Positions 25,207 through 33,818 of a stretch of 56,281 nt of DNA are shown in pieces. A program made the translations under genes and the position numbers. Within the stretch, counting starts at the first letter, position 1; each line of letters begins with the position of its first letter. The DNA comes from Eubacteriaceae bacterium (GTDB lineage: Bacteria > Bacillota > Clostridia > Eubacteriales > Anaerofustaceae), in the NCBI GenBank assembly GCA_017551505.1, contig JAFZLL010000034.1, forward strand, positions 1 through 56,281. The letters are read 5' to 3'. The notes under the pieces are model-generated. The model was given only the letters and a program-made list of their open reading frames with translations, did not search any database and was not told the DNA's origin.

Positions 25207-26582
25207 CAAAGGCTCCTCGTCAGCACGGCCGTAAAAAAGCCGTCCGTATTGTCTTTTGCGGGATTCAGCGCAAGCATCCCGTATTTCATCTCTTCGTGCG
25301 GTACAGCCAGTTCAAAGGGCAAAGAGAGCTTTGCGGGGCTTATCCCGTTCATCTCGCTCAAAGCGCGGGCAATGATGTCCTCGTTCTCCTCTTTGTTGAT
25401 GGTGCAGGTGGAATATACAAGGCGTCCGCCTTTCTTTACGTAGCTGACAGCGTTCTTCAATATCGCCAGCTGCTTGGACTTCAGTTCTTCAATGCTTCTT
25501 TCAGTGACTCTGTAAAGTATCTCCGGCTTGCGGCCGATGACTCCCAGGCCGCTGCACGGGACATCGCAGATAACTGTATCGAAAGCTTCTCTGAATTGAG
25601 GGTTGAAGCTCGTCGCGTCGCTCTTCATTGCCCTCATCGGTATCCTGTACTGGGAGGCGGCCCTCCTCATCGCATCCACTTTGGATACTGAGATATCGCA
25701 GGCGGTAAGATCCGCCGTGCCGCCAGACAGTATGTACGCGTTAAAGCTTTTGGCCCCAGGTGCCGCGCACAAATCCAGTACCGAGCAGCCTGACTTCACA
25801 CCGGCAAGGTATCCCGATATGACCCCGGAGATATCCTGGGCGTAGAAAAGCCCCTCCTTGTATTCCCTGCAGGCAAAGACGTTGACAGCCTTTTCGATCG
25901 TGATCACTCCGGGCACGAATGACTTCACTGCCGCAATGCCGCTGTCCGCAAGCCTTTCTATGAGCCCTTCTTCGGAGATCCTGAGCGTATTCACCCTTAA
26001 GGTCACTTTTGGGCTTTTTTCGAACGCTGCGGCGATATCGGCAAGGCCTCCGAGCCCGTACTGGGAGGAGAGGAGCCTGACCAGCCATGGAGCAAAGCCG
26101 TATTCATTGGCAAGCAGGGCTTTTTTATCGCTCTCCCTCATGATGAGCGCATCTTCGCGGCGCAGTGCTTCCCTCAGGACGGCGTTTACGAAGCCGCTTG
26201 AGGACGGTGAACCGTAAAGCCTCGTCATCTCCACCGCATCATTGACGACCGCGTATGCAGGCACTTTGTCAAGGTAAAACAGCTGATACAGGCTCATCAT
26301 GAGTATCAGCTTTATCCTCTCGTCGACGCTCCTGCCAGAACGTTTGGACAATACCGTGATGATCATCTCCAGACGGTTCTTCTTCTTTATCGTCCCGTAG
26401 ATGATATTCGAGGCCAGAGCCCTGTCCTCCGGCTTCTTCAGGGCAGGGTTGAAGTTTGCGTTTATCGATTCGTTGGAGTATGCCCCGTTGATGAAAACAT
26501 CGCACAGGACGCGGTAAGCTACCGTCCTGGCAGGCGATACCGGCCTTGTGCGGTGTTGGGAGCGCCTTTCAGTGCCGTTCAT
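25206..26582 (-). CDS. rsmB: 16S rRNA (cytosine-967-C5)-methyltransferase RsmB
   Basis: A 458-residue two-domain methylase. A NusB-like helical domain (about 15-150) comes first, then a Rossmann SAM-binding core with VLDLCAAPGAKSF near 255, DVPCSGLG near 325 and the catalytic Cys motif YSTCTINKEEN near 395. It methylates C967 of 16S rRNA before 30S assembly. The N-terminus begins with a basic stretch (RRSQHRTRP). Overlaps fmt and rlmN by 4 and 1 nt, so translation is coupled along the chain. Confidence 0.96.
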   Translation of the reverse strand: MNGTERRSQHRTRPVSPARTVAYRVLCDVFINGAYSNESINANFNPALKKPEDRALASNIIYGTIKKKNRLEMIITVLSKRSGRSVDERIKLILMMSLYQLFYLDKVPAYAVVNDAVEMTRLYGSPSSSGFVNAVLREALRREDALIMRESDKKALLANEYGFAPWLVRLLSSQYGLGGLADIAAAFEKSPKVTLRVNTLRISEEGLIERLADSGIAAVKSFVPGVITIEKAVNVFACREYKEGLFYAQDISGVISGYLAGVKSGCSVLDLCAAPGAKSFNAYILSGGTADLTACDISVSKVDAMRRAASQYRIPMRAMKSDATSFNPQFREAFDTVICDVPCSGLGVIGRKPEILYRVTERSIEELKSKQLAILKNAVSYVKKGGRLVYSTCTINKEENEDIIARALSEMNGISPAKLSLPFELAVPHEEMKYGMLALNPAKDNTDGFFTAVLTRSL

Positions 26583-27508
26583 GAAAAGGCCGCACCTTTC
26601 CTGTCCCTTATCCCGTTATAGAAGTCTATAGCTCCCATAAGGTTCTTTCCTTCAGGCTTGACCTTCTTTATAAGGACGGCATTTTCACCGCATCTGACTA
26701 TTATCCCGTTGTCTTTCTTTCCGATGATCTCCCCGGGAGAGCCTGAAGTCACGTCGCCTAAGGATACCGCAGCATAAAGCTTTACGGTCTTCCCCGCAAA
26801 AACAGATCTGGCTCCGGGATCGGGGTCAAGGCCGCGTATCGTGTTGGCCACCGTCTCAGCGTCCCTGCCGAAATCGATCTTGGTCTCTTCCTTCGTTATC
26901 TTATCGGCATAGGTAGCCTCTGCCATGTCCTGCTTTATCCTTGGCGCGTCGCCCGCCTGGAGATGTTCAAGGGCGGACACTATAAGGGATGCCCCTGCCT
27001 CGGAAAGCTTCCCGCTCACCGTACCGAAGGTATCCTCCGGCGATATGTCTATCCCGGAAGCATACATGATATCCCCTGTATCCATCCCTTCGTCCATATA
27101 CATTACGGTAACGCCGGTACGGCTCTCACCGTTCATCACGGCTCTCTGCATCGGCGCGGCGCCGCGGTATCTGGGAAGCAGGGAGGAATGGATGTTCAGC
27201 GCTCCGTAGGGGCACATGGTAAGGATATTCTTCCGCAGTATCTGTCCGTAGGAACAGACGATCAGGATGTCCGCGCCTTTGGCGGAAAGATACCCGAAGC
27301 TATCGGCAGAGCTCGCACGATGGGGCTGGTAGACCTCGATGCCGCTTTCCGCGGCGAAAATCTTTACCGCGCATGGGATTATCTTATTTCCCCTCGAATT
27401 GGGCTTGTCCTCAGGGCATACGGCGCACAGTATCTCATGCCCGGCCTCTATGAGCGCCTTAAGGGGGGGCACGGCGAATTCTCCGGTGCCCATGTATACT
27501 ATCTTCAT
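26579..27508 (-). CDS. fmt: Methionyl-tRNA formyltransferase
   Basis: A 309-residue enzyme that formylates initiator Met-tRNA with 10-formyl-THF. MKIVYMGTGEFAVPPLKALIEAGHEI opens the Rossmann domain, and the catalytic SLLPRYRGAAPMQRAVMNG (near 108-126) carries the conserved His-Ser/Asn loop (N-I-H-S-S-L-L-P). The DTGDI motif follows near 147. The C-terminal OB-like tRNA-binding domain begins near 205. Partner of def, which removes the formyl group after translation; the two overlap by ATGA. Confidence 0.97.
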   Translation of the reverse strand: MKIVYMGTGEFAVPPLKALIEAGHEILCAVCPEDKPNSRGNKIIPCAVKIFAAESGIEVYQPHRASSADSFGYLSAKGADILIVCSYGQILRKNILTMCPYGALNIHSSLLPRYRGAAPMQRAVMNGESRTGVTVMYMDEGMDTGDIMYASGIDISPEDTFGTVSGKLSEAGASLIVSALEHLQAGDAPRIKQDMAEATYADKITKEETKIDFGRDAETVANTIRGLDPDPGARSVFAGKTVKLYAAVSLGDVTSGSPGEIIGKKDNGIIVRCGENAVLIKKVKPEGKNLMGAIDFYNGIRDRKGAAFS

Positions 27509-27993
27509 TCTTCCTCTTTTTCTTCCTCAGCCGACTCACTGTCCTGGCGGCGCATGTTGACTGCCCTGTCGGTATACAGGATCCCGTCAAGATGATCTAT
27601 CTCATGGCAGAGCGCCTTCTTGTACAGTCCCTCAGCCGTGATATCCAGCTCGTTGCCTTGCTCGTCCCGGGCTTTGACGCGCACCCTTACCGGACGGGTG
27701 ACATCGCCCATCATATCGGGAACCGAAAGACAGGCTTCCGTACTGACTTCGCTGCCCTCGGTCTCCACTATCTCGGGATTCACCAGCTTTACCAGACCGT
27801 CGCCTATGTCGATGACCACGAGCCTGCGCAGTATCCCGACCTGCGGCGCAGCCAGGCCGACTCCGTCTGCGGCATACATCGTTTCCGCCATGTCATCCAG
27901 GATGTCCCTTATGCGGTCATTCACCTCGTCCACAGGACGGCTCTTCTTCCTCAGTAATTCGTCACCGGTTATCCTTATGTTTCTTATCGCCAT
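27505..27993 (-). CDS. def: Peptide deformylase
   Basis: A 162-residue metalloenzyme that removes the N-formyl group from new proteins. Motif 1 is GVGLAAPQVG, motif 2 is EACLSVP (most relatives have E-G-C-L-S; here Gly is Ala, the metal-ligand Cys kept), and motif 3 is HEIDHLDG with the two His ligands and the catalytic Glu. The C-terminus is a Glu-rich tail (EEEKEEE). Start at 27993 is chosen for GGGG 8 nt upstream; the frame runs open to 28026. It ends in the start of fmt (ATGA). Confidence 0.96.
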   Translation of the reverse strand: MAIRNIRITGDELLRKKSRPVDEVNDRIRDILDDMAETMYAADGVGLAAPQVGILRRLVVIDIGDGLVKLVNPEIVETEGSEVSTEACLSVPDMMGDVTRPVRVRVKARDEQGNELDITAEGLYKKALCHEIDHLDGILYTDRAVNMRRQDSESAEEEKEEE

Positions 27994-28040
27994 TTTTTCA
28001 ACCCCTTTATTCATTCGTGGATGCAATATGTATATTAAGC

Positions 28041-30470
28041 CTAAAGAAGTGCTGTCGGATTTATCTCCGCGTAGGTATAGGAGGAAACTCCTTTTCTGAT
28101 CGTATCGTAATTATCGCGCAGCAGTGCGTGCAGCGGGCTGCCTTCGGGCATCTTGACCAGCACATGGTAGATATATCGGTTATTGATCTTTGTGATGAAC
28201 GAAGGCGTCGGAGGATATACTTTGGCCTCCTCGTATCCACCGGACAGCCTTTTTATCGCCTCAGCCATCTTCTCTGCGTCCGCCCTGCATCTTTCCTCGC
28301 TTTCGTTGGCAGCGAAAAAGCCCAGGATCTCCGAAAACGGCGGATAGCCCATCTCCATGCGGTAATTTATGTCGTATGAGTAGAATCCCCGGTAGTCGTG
28401 ATTTGCCGCATAGGCCATCACCGGGCTGTCGGGCATGTATGTCTGAAGCACCACCATCCCGTTGTTGCTGCGCCTGCCTGCTCTTCCCGCAGCCTGTTCC
28501 ACCAGCTGGAACGTCCGTGCAGCGGCATTGACGTCAGGGAAGCTCAGGGATGATTCCGCGAGAAGTATACCCATCAAGGTCACGTTGTCGAAATCGAGTC
28601 CCTTCACTATCATCTGCGTACCGATCAGGATATCCGCGCGGCCTGCCGCGAAATCGCCCAGTATCCTGTCGTAGGCTCCGGCCTTGGACGCGGTGTCCGA
28701 GTCGAGCCTGAGCACCCTTGCCTCATGGAACATTTCCCTGACGGCGGTTTCTATCTTTTCCGTACCGGTGCCCATGAAGCGTATCTTATCGCTCCCGCAT
28801 TTCGGGCACCGCTTTGCCGAGGCTTTTTCATAGCCGCAGTAGTGGCATCTGAGCCTGCCTGAGGAGGAATGATAAGTAAGCGAAACGTCGCAATTGGGGC
28901 ATTTTTCGATATAGCCGCATTCGCGGCAGAAAACATATGTATTGAAACCGCGCCGGTTAAGGAAGAGCATGACCTGTTCTTTCTTGTCGAGCCTGTCGGT
29001 GATGAGTTCCTCCAGCCTCATGCTGATGGGGCTCCTGTTCCCGCTTTTCAGTTCCTCCCTCATATCCGCTATATCCACGGGAGGCAGCGGTATCTTGTTT
29101 ACCCTTTCGGTGAGCTCCAGCAGCACGTACTCCCCCGCCAGGGCTTTGCGGTAGATGTCGGTGGAGGGGGTGGCGCTTGAGAGCAGCAGTGTGGCGTGAG
29201 TCTCGCCGGCGATGAATTCGGCAGTCTCAACAGTATCATACCTGGGCGAAGAAGATGACTTGTAGCTCGATTCATGTTCCTCGTCGATAACGATCATGCC
29301 CAGGTCGGAGAACGGCATGAAAAGGGCACTGCGCGCGCCGAGGACGATCCTTGCCTCTCCCCGCTTGATCTTCAGCAGCTCCGAATACCTCTGCGCGGAG
29401 GTCAGCGCGGAATGCATGACCGCCACCTGTTCTCCGAAACGGCTCTCGACCAGCCTTGCCATCTGCGGGGTGAGGGATATCTCCGGCACGAGCAGCAGGC
29501 ACTGTTTTCCCTCTTTGAGCATATCCGAGAACATCTCAAAGAACAGGTGCGTTTTGCCGCTGCCTGTCACTCCGTGAAGCAGGAACCTGGTGCCTGCCGG
29601 GTGTTCACGGAATACTTTCAGGGCCATAGCCTGCTCCGCGGTCAGCGGGTATCCTGGATACGGCAGTATATCATCGTCCCGCCTGTAGCTTCGCGCCACG
29701 GCGGATACCACGATCAGATTGTTCTCTTCAAGACTGTCCAGGGTGCTTTTCACCGCACCGGTAGCAGCGTAGAGCTCCTTCTTCGGACTCCTTCCGCCGT
29801 GCTCCAGCAGGTATTTCACCACTTCTCTCTGCTTTACCGCTCTTGAAGATATGCACGCGTAATGGTCCTGGAGCGAATTGTCAGGCGAAGTCAGTGAGAC
29901 GTATTCATCGAACATCTCCCGGTTCTCCGGCACAAACTCTTCCTCGGCCCTCAGCGCACCTTTGGCGACGAGGGCGGCTGCCGCGGAAAGGGCCTTGACG
30001 GGAGAAAGCTTCGTTTTTGAGCGGATATATGCCATCTCCCTGCCTTTTTCGGCGCTCACGGCGGACAGGAAAGCGGCCTGTGCTTCGTCAGACGGGACGA
30101 ACCCGTTCTCTGTTCGGAAATAGCGGGTGATCTTCTTCAGCTTGTCAGCGCTTGGCAGCACGCACTTCATAGCTTCGCCGTAGGAGCAGAAATACCTGTT
30201 TCTGAGGAAGACTGCCGTTGCCATAAGGTACGGGGGAACAGCCGGGGAAGCGTCCGCAGGAGCAAAGATATCCTTTATCCTGGACTCATCGAAGCTGACA
30301 GATTCCTTTAAGGAGACGACAAAAGCCTGCGAGAGCCGGGAGCCCCTTCCGAAAGGGACTATCACACGCATCGCAGGTCTTATCAATTCACAAAGTTCTT
30401 CGGGTACCCTATAAGTATAGATTTTATCCGACGCACTGGCTGCCGCGTCGATATAGACTTCAGCAAACAA
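28041..30470 (-). CDS. priA: Primosomal protein N' (PriA helicase)
   Basis: An 809-residue SF2 helicase that reloads the replisome at stalled forks. An N-terminal 3'-DNA-binding domain precedes a winged helix, then the motor with GVTGSGKTHLFFE (Walker A) and IDEEHESSYK (DEEH box). Eight Zn-ligand cysteines (CRECGYIEKCPNCD, RCHYCGYEKASAKRCPKCGS) sit in the C-terminal half, and the second motor lobe has GTQMIVKGLDF and QAAGRAGRR. The start appears to be TTG at 30470: GAGG is 7 nt upstream and the frame then matches the family N-terminus. It follows rpoZ by 8 nt. Confidence 0.95.
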   Translation of the reverse strand: MFAEVYIDAAASASDKIYTYRVPEELCELIRPAMRVIVPFGRGSRLSQAFVVSLKESVSFDESRIKDIFAPADASPAVPPYLMATAVFLRNRYFCSYGEAMKCVLPSADKLKKITRYFRTENGFVPSDEAQAAFLSAVSAEKGREMAYIRSKTKLSPVKALSAAAALVAKGALRAEEEFVPENREMFDEYVSLTSPDNSLQDHYACISSRAVKQREVVKYLLEHGGRSPKKELYAATGAVKSTLDSLEENNLIVVSAVARSYRRDDDILPYPGYPLTAEQAMALKVFREHPAGTRFLLHGVTGSGKTHLFFEMFSDMLKEGKQCLLLVPEISLTPQMARLVESRFGEQVAVMHSALTSAQRYSELLKIKRGEARIVLGARSALFMPFSDLGMIVIDEEHESSYKSSSSPRYDTVETAEFIAGETHATLLLSSATPSTDIYRKALAGEYVLLELTERVNKIPLPPVDIADMREELKSGNRSPISMRLEELITDRLDKKEQVMLFLNRRGFNTYVFCRECGYIEKCPNCDVSLTYHSSSGRLRCHYCGYEKASAKRCPKCGSDKIRFMGTGTEKIETAVREMFHEARVLRLDSDTASKAGAYDRILGDFAAGRADILIGTQMIVKGLDFDNVTLMGILLAESSLSFPDVNAAARTFQLVEQAAGRAGRRSNNGMVVLQTYMPDSPVMAYAANHDYRGFYSYDINYRMEMGYPPFSEILGFFAANESEERCRADAEKMAEAIKRLSGGYEEAKVYPPTPSFITKINNRYIYHVLVKMPEGSPLHALLRDNYDTIRKGVSSYTYAEINPTALL

Positions 30471-30478
30471 CTATGGCC

Positions 30479-30715
30479 TCACTCAGATTTGACGCCGCCG
30501 TCTGTCCGGGATATGCTTACCTTGCCCTGATCGATTTCATTGATGGCCATGGAAACCTTATTGATGTAATTCTCGTCGATCAGCGGTTCATCGTTGTCAA
30601 ATAGCTGGCGCGCCCTTTTCGTGACAAGGACGCTGAGCAGATATTTGTTATCGACTTTCTGCAGAAGGTCATCTCTGGAAGGATTTATCAGGCACTTTTC
30701 AGTCGGTCTCTTCAT
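30479..30715 (-). CDS. rpoZ: RNA polymerase omega subunit
   Basis: A 78-residue omega subunit. It begins with basic MKRPTEKCLINPSRDDLLQK, followed by the family core VDNKYLLSVLVTKRARQL, in which the helix contacts beta'. A short acidic and Ser/Gly-rich tail ends the protein. Omega stabilises the polymerase and, in some phyla, senses ppGpp. First gene of the long minus-strand operon, with a GGAG site and a near-consensus promoter just upstream. The gmk and remA genes that often precede it are not here. Confidence 0.93.
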   Translation of the reverse strand: MKRPTEKCLINPSRDDLLQKVDNKYLLSVLVTKRARQLFDNDEPLIDENYINKVSMAINEIDQGKVSISRTDGGVKSE

Positions 30716-30754
30716 CTCGTTTCTCCGCTGTTCAAAGCATTTTATAGCAGGAAC

Positions 30755-30783
30755 ATTTTACCCTCGCGGATATTTATTGTCAA
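30755..30783 (-). promoter_or_regulatory. Promoter of the rpoZ operon
   Basis: On the minus strand: perfect TTGACA (30783-30778), 17-nt spacer, TAAAAT (30760-30755). This is the strongest promoter in the window by match and drives the nine or ten genes down to 20293. Confidence 0.9.
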
Positions 30784-30835
30784 GGGGATAAGGCGCACAG
30801 GATGATTAAAACGGCCAGCGGTAGAAAAATACACC

Positions 30836-30863
30836 TTTACAAACACAAAATATGGTGTATAAT
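30836..30863 (+). promoter_or_regulatory. Promoter of the zinc-ribbon gene
   Basis: TTTACA (30836-30841), a 16-nt spacer and perfect TATAAT (30858-30863). It is divergent from the rpoZ promoter; their -35 elements are about 52 bp apart. Confidence 0.85.
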
Positions 30864-30884
30864 GTTCCTTGAGGAAGTGATGAT

Positions 30885-31061
30885 ATGACAGAATGTCCGA
30901 ATTGCGGATATAAGTTTCTCGGTAAGATCGGCCGTCGGAAATACTTCTGCAGCAATTGCTTTTCTGAGATCTTCGTTTCCAACAGCAAGGTGAAGATCAT
31001 GACCCTGAACGAGAAGGGGATTCCCTCTGTCGTTCAGATCACCACGGCCAAAGAATCCTGA
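30885..31061 (+). CDS. Small CxxC zinc-ribbon protein
   Basis: A 58-residue protein. The N-terminal half holds two CxxC knuckles (ECPNCG at residues 4-7 and FCSNC at 22-25) separated by a basic stretch (KFLGKIGRRKY), the pattern of a zinc ribbon. The C-terminal half is a beta-rich tail (SKVKIMTLNEKGIPSVVQI). A strong promoter and a GAGGA site 9 nt before the ATG support it. The size and neighbourhood (divergent from rpoZ) suggest a nucleic-acid or polymerase-associated role, but this is only an inference. I do not recognise the family. Confidence 0.8.
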   Translation: MTECPNCGYKFLGKIGRRKYFCSNCFSEIFVSNSKVKIMTLNEKGIPSVVQITTAKES

Positions 31062-31405
31062 TTTCTGGGTCCCAAACGATAACTCCTCGTCGACAGCAGA
31101 TGTCTCCATGTTGTTTTTAAGTCAAAAACGATCCTGGCATCTGCCATGTTAGATTGATTGACGATGAATATCCAAATCTGATAAAACGTTTTATTCCAAC
31201 GGCTGCTTTGTATTGGCGTTGATGCGGAATGTTGAAAACTTCATGCTGACAGCAGCTGTTGTTTTTGTTGTTCAGCCAGCTGTTCCGACGGACATCCATG
31301 TTTACATAACACAGAGCAATATTGCCGGAATCATACATTGCCGACCCCTGTTAGCCCAGACGTGGGAACACCGGAACAACAGGGATGGTATCTGTTCTGC
31401 CGGGA
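31062..31405. other. Intergenic stretch without a convincing gene
   Basis: This is more AT-rich than its neighbours. Two short open frames (31117-31338 minus and 31213-31413 plus) have no SD site and no recognisable family. It lies beside a phage-type orphan gene and may be decayed mobile DNA. No terminator with a T run is clear for either flanking gene. Confidence 0.4.
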
Positions 31406-31915
31406 TTATTTAGTTCTGCTGTCAGCGGCGCTGATCTGATCCAGCAGTTTGGATATATTGCTGGTAATGTCTTTAAGATCTCCCTGGGTGATCTCGTCGT
31501 CGGGAAGTCCTTCCAGACTCCGGCCGCACTTTGGGCAGAAGGCGAATTCACCGGCTTTATCGCCGTATCTTTCCCTCAATTCGCTGCGGCTGCTGCAGAT
31601 ATCGCACGGCCCTTTGTTTTCCTTTTTTCTGTATTCGTCCAGCTCCGCATTCACTTTTTTCAGCAGTGTGTTGTTGCGTGCTATCTGTTCCGCCCACCGG
31701 GCAAGCTGCGCCTTGGTTTTCAGCGCTGTCAGGTTATGGTCGGTGAAAAAGGCGGCATAGACCATCTCCTGCTCCACCTGCTCGGGCGTACAGCCCGTAT
31801 CCTCATAAGCAGCCAGCGAATCCAGCACGGCCTGCTCCCGTTCCTCAATCCTGCCGGAAATGTCATCCGAATATACCGTCTTTCCGGCCTCGTCCCTTTT
31901 AGTCAGTCTGTTCAT
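31406..31915 (-). CDS. Phage-type zinc-ribbon protein (orphan)
   Basis: A 169-residue protein of a type common in clostridial prophages and mobile elements. The N-terminal MNRLTKRDEAG and the LAAYEDTGCTPEQV motif (near 34-48) are typical of these cargo proteins; a helical middle follows, and the C-terminus has a four-Cys ribbon (CDICSSR and CPKCGRS, near 103-136). The function in phages is not known. No integrase, capsid or other phage gene is here, so it is probably a remnant of a lost element or a domesticated gene. AT-rich flanks fit that view. Confidence 0.7.
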   Translation of the reverse strand: MNRLTKRDEAGKTVYSDDISGRIEEREQAVLDSLAAYEDTGCTPEQVEQEMVYAAFFTDHNLTALKTKAQLARWAEQIARNNTLLKKVNAELDEYRKKENKGPCDICSSRSELRERYGDKAGEFAFCPKCGRSLEGLPDDEITQGDLKDITSNISKLLDQISAADSRTK

Positions 31916-32022
31916 ATAATCTCACGCTCGTTGTTCTCGAAAGAGTATACCACATTTCAGATGGAATAAAGATAATTGCATAAGATGACAGCGCAAAGCT
32001 GCAATCCGTCGCAGAAAAAACA

Positions 32023-32045
32023 GCTCCCGCCTGAGAGACGGGAGC
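32023..32045 (-). terminator. Terminator of the AlbA_2 gene
   Basis: A 7-bp stem GCTCCCG (32023-32029) with 32039-32045 and, on the minus strand, TGTTTTTT after the stem. It lies 22 nt after the stop. Confidence 0.87.
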
Positions 32046-32067
32046 CGATCCTGTATCCGTTTATTCC

Positions 32068-33366
32068 TTACCTGTTCTTTCCGTAAACGGTGTTCTTCCC
32101 GCTTCCTATCTTCTTGATGAGTCCTTTCATGGACATTTTCTTTATCAGTTCTATAGAGGCTGTCTGGGACAGGCTCAGTGTCCTTTCCACATCGGAGCGC
32201 ACTATATACTGCTTATCTCTGAAGATATCCATCACCTTCTGTTCCTGCAGCGACATGGAGAATTCCGGCTCGATCTTTGCCACAGGCGCCGGAGCGGGAG
32301 CCGGAGAGGCGGAGATATCCGGCAGGGTGTATCTGAAAACATTATCCGTTATGTCAAACAGAGGCTTCGCTGTGTATCCCTCATAGCTCTCCGAGATCCT
32401 GGCGATGCCTGTTCCATGAGAATCAGCCATGGAGAAGCGGCGGAACATCCCTGTAAGATGAGGATTGCGCTGTACGGAAATGCCCATCATGATATCGTCC
32501 TTATTCATGCCTTCCGCGAGGCCTCCGTAAGAGATGATCTCGAGCCTGTCGGAAAAAACATTGATGAGCGTATTTCCCGAGAATGAGTAATCCCTGTGCG
32601 TACAGGCGTTTGCAAGCGCTTCCTTTACGGCTTCCGCCGGGAAGCGTTTACCGTCCGGGTCATTTTCGTTTATGAATCCGAAAGCCCCGTCCAGCTGCTG
32701 GAAGAGAGAACCGCTGAACTGAACCTTTTTATCTATAAAGCTCTTGCTCTTGCCCCGGTAGAGAGCTGCCTTGATCAGATCGGGGCATCTGTCGCTCATC
32801 AGCAGGCCCAGATTCGAAAAGGTACCGTCGCTGCGCATGATGCGCATCATGGTAAGCTCGTCTACGCTGACACCGAGGCTGATGGCCTTCAGGCGTTTTT
32901 TAAGATCATCGAAAGTCATATCCTGATCCATGCAGCGCGTCGATTCCCAACTGCCCAGCGAAGATTCTTCGACCAGACGCAGAATCTCCGCCCTGCTGGC
33001 AGGAACAGTATAGATATCCTGTCTGAGGAAGACTCCTTCCGGGGTCATCCCGCTGCCTTTCAGATAATACGGCGTGGAAGCACCTCGCGGTATCCTTACT
33101 GCCATAACTGCTTTTCCGCCGTTTTCGGTCTCATCCAGTACTTCGTATCTGACAAGACCGCTGATATCAGGAATGATCTTTTCTCTGATCAGAGAGATCG
33201 CATCCTTCCCGGTCTGTTCGGGATCACGGACGCCGTTGACCTCCCACATGCCGCTCACTCCGAGATACACTGTTCCGCCGTCGGTATTTGCAAACGCGCA
33301 TACCGTCGGTATGAAACTATCGTCGAGCCTTTCCATCAGAGCAACGCTTATTCCTTCGTATTCCAT
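32068..33366 (-). CDS. AlbA_2/ATPase-domain transcriptional regulator
   Basis: A 432-residue regulator-type protein. The N-terminal AlbA_2 (Schlafen-type) DNA-binding domain spans about 1-130 (VCAFANTDGGTVYLGVS is its hallmark). A HATPase-like domain follows with AVKEALANACTHRDYS near 220-236 and DRLEIISYGGLAEG, then HGTGIARI. After an Ala-Pro-rich linker (SASPAPAPAPV), the C-terminal ~70 residues form a winged helix (SDVERTLSLSQTASIELIKKMSMKGLI). Such proteins occur in many bacteria as orphan regulators; some are found in defence islands, but no partner gene is here. Start at the ATG (33366) is preferred; an in-frame GTG is at 33372. Confidence 0.82.
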   Translation of the reverse strand: MEYEGISVALMERLDDSFIPTVCAFANTDGGTVYLGVSGMWEVNGVRDPEQTGKDAISLIREKIIPDISGLVRYEVLDETENGGKAVMAVRIPRGASTPYYLKGSGMTPEGVFLRQDIYTVPASRAEILRLVEESSLGSWESTRCMDQDMTFDDLKKRLKAISLGVSVDELTMMRIMRSDGTFSNLGLLMSDRCPDLIKAALYRGKSKSFIDKKVQFSGSLFQQLDGAFGFINENDPDGKRFPAEAVKEALANACTHRDYSFSGNTLINVFSDRLEIISYGGLAEGMNKDDIMMGISVQRNPHLTGMFRRFSMADSHGTGIARISESYEGYTAKPLFDITDNVFRYTLPDISASPAPAPAPVAKIEPEFSMSLQEQKVMDIFRDKQYIVRSDVERTLSLSQTASIELIKKMSMKGLIKKIGSGKNTVYGKNR

Positions 33367-33818
33367 AGTCACCCGCTAGTTAGTAATATACTTTATGCCT
33401 TAGTAGGATAATGCCATCGCAAATCTGTCCGTGCCGCGGACTGCCTCTGCTCTTGATAAACTGTTTCCCTGACATGATTGCGGTTTTACCGGCGCTTCAG
33501 AAAGGGAACGCGGGCGGGATCAGGAATCTGATCCGATCAACCGCCATCAGAATCAATCACATTATTTATTAGATTATAACAGCCGAAAATCCCGTTTTCA
33601 AGCCGAGGGGAATTCCGATAGACGCGCGTTATGACCGGCGGCGGCAGTTATATCCCATTATATCGCTTAATTTCCGGGCATTGTATTATCGGAATATTAT
33701 TATATGCTCTCTATTCAATTTTATCCAAATTCCCATCGGATCCATTTTCCATGCGGAAATCCCATATCGCAGGATATAATACAATCATAGATCATCTGAA
33801 ACTTCAGCGGAGGGCGAT
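33367..33818. other. Long intergenic region before pfkA
   Basis: About 450 bp between divergent genes with no plausible protein gene. It holds a perfect 7+7 inverted repeat GGATCAG-GAAT-CTGATCC (33517-33534), a core AATTTCCGGGCATTG (33669-33683) that resembles the units of the array at 15759-15880, and a consensus TATAAT (33775-33780) for pfkA. The last 200 bp are AT-rich. Confidence 0.5.

Noticed and set aside
31117-31338. 73-codon minus frame between the zinc-ribbon and phage-type genes
   Set aside because: No SD site, no promoter, no recognisable motif; Asn/Ser-rich as expected for decayed AT-rich DNA.
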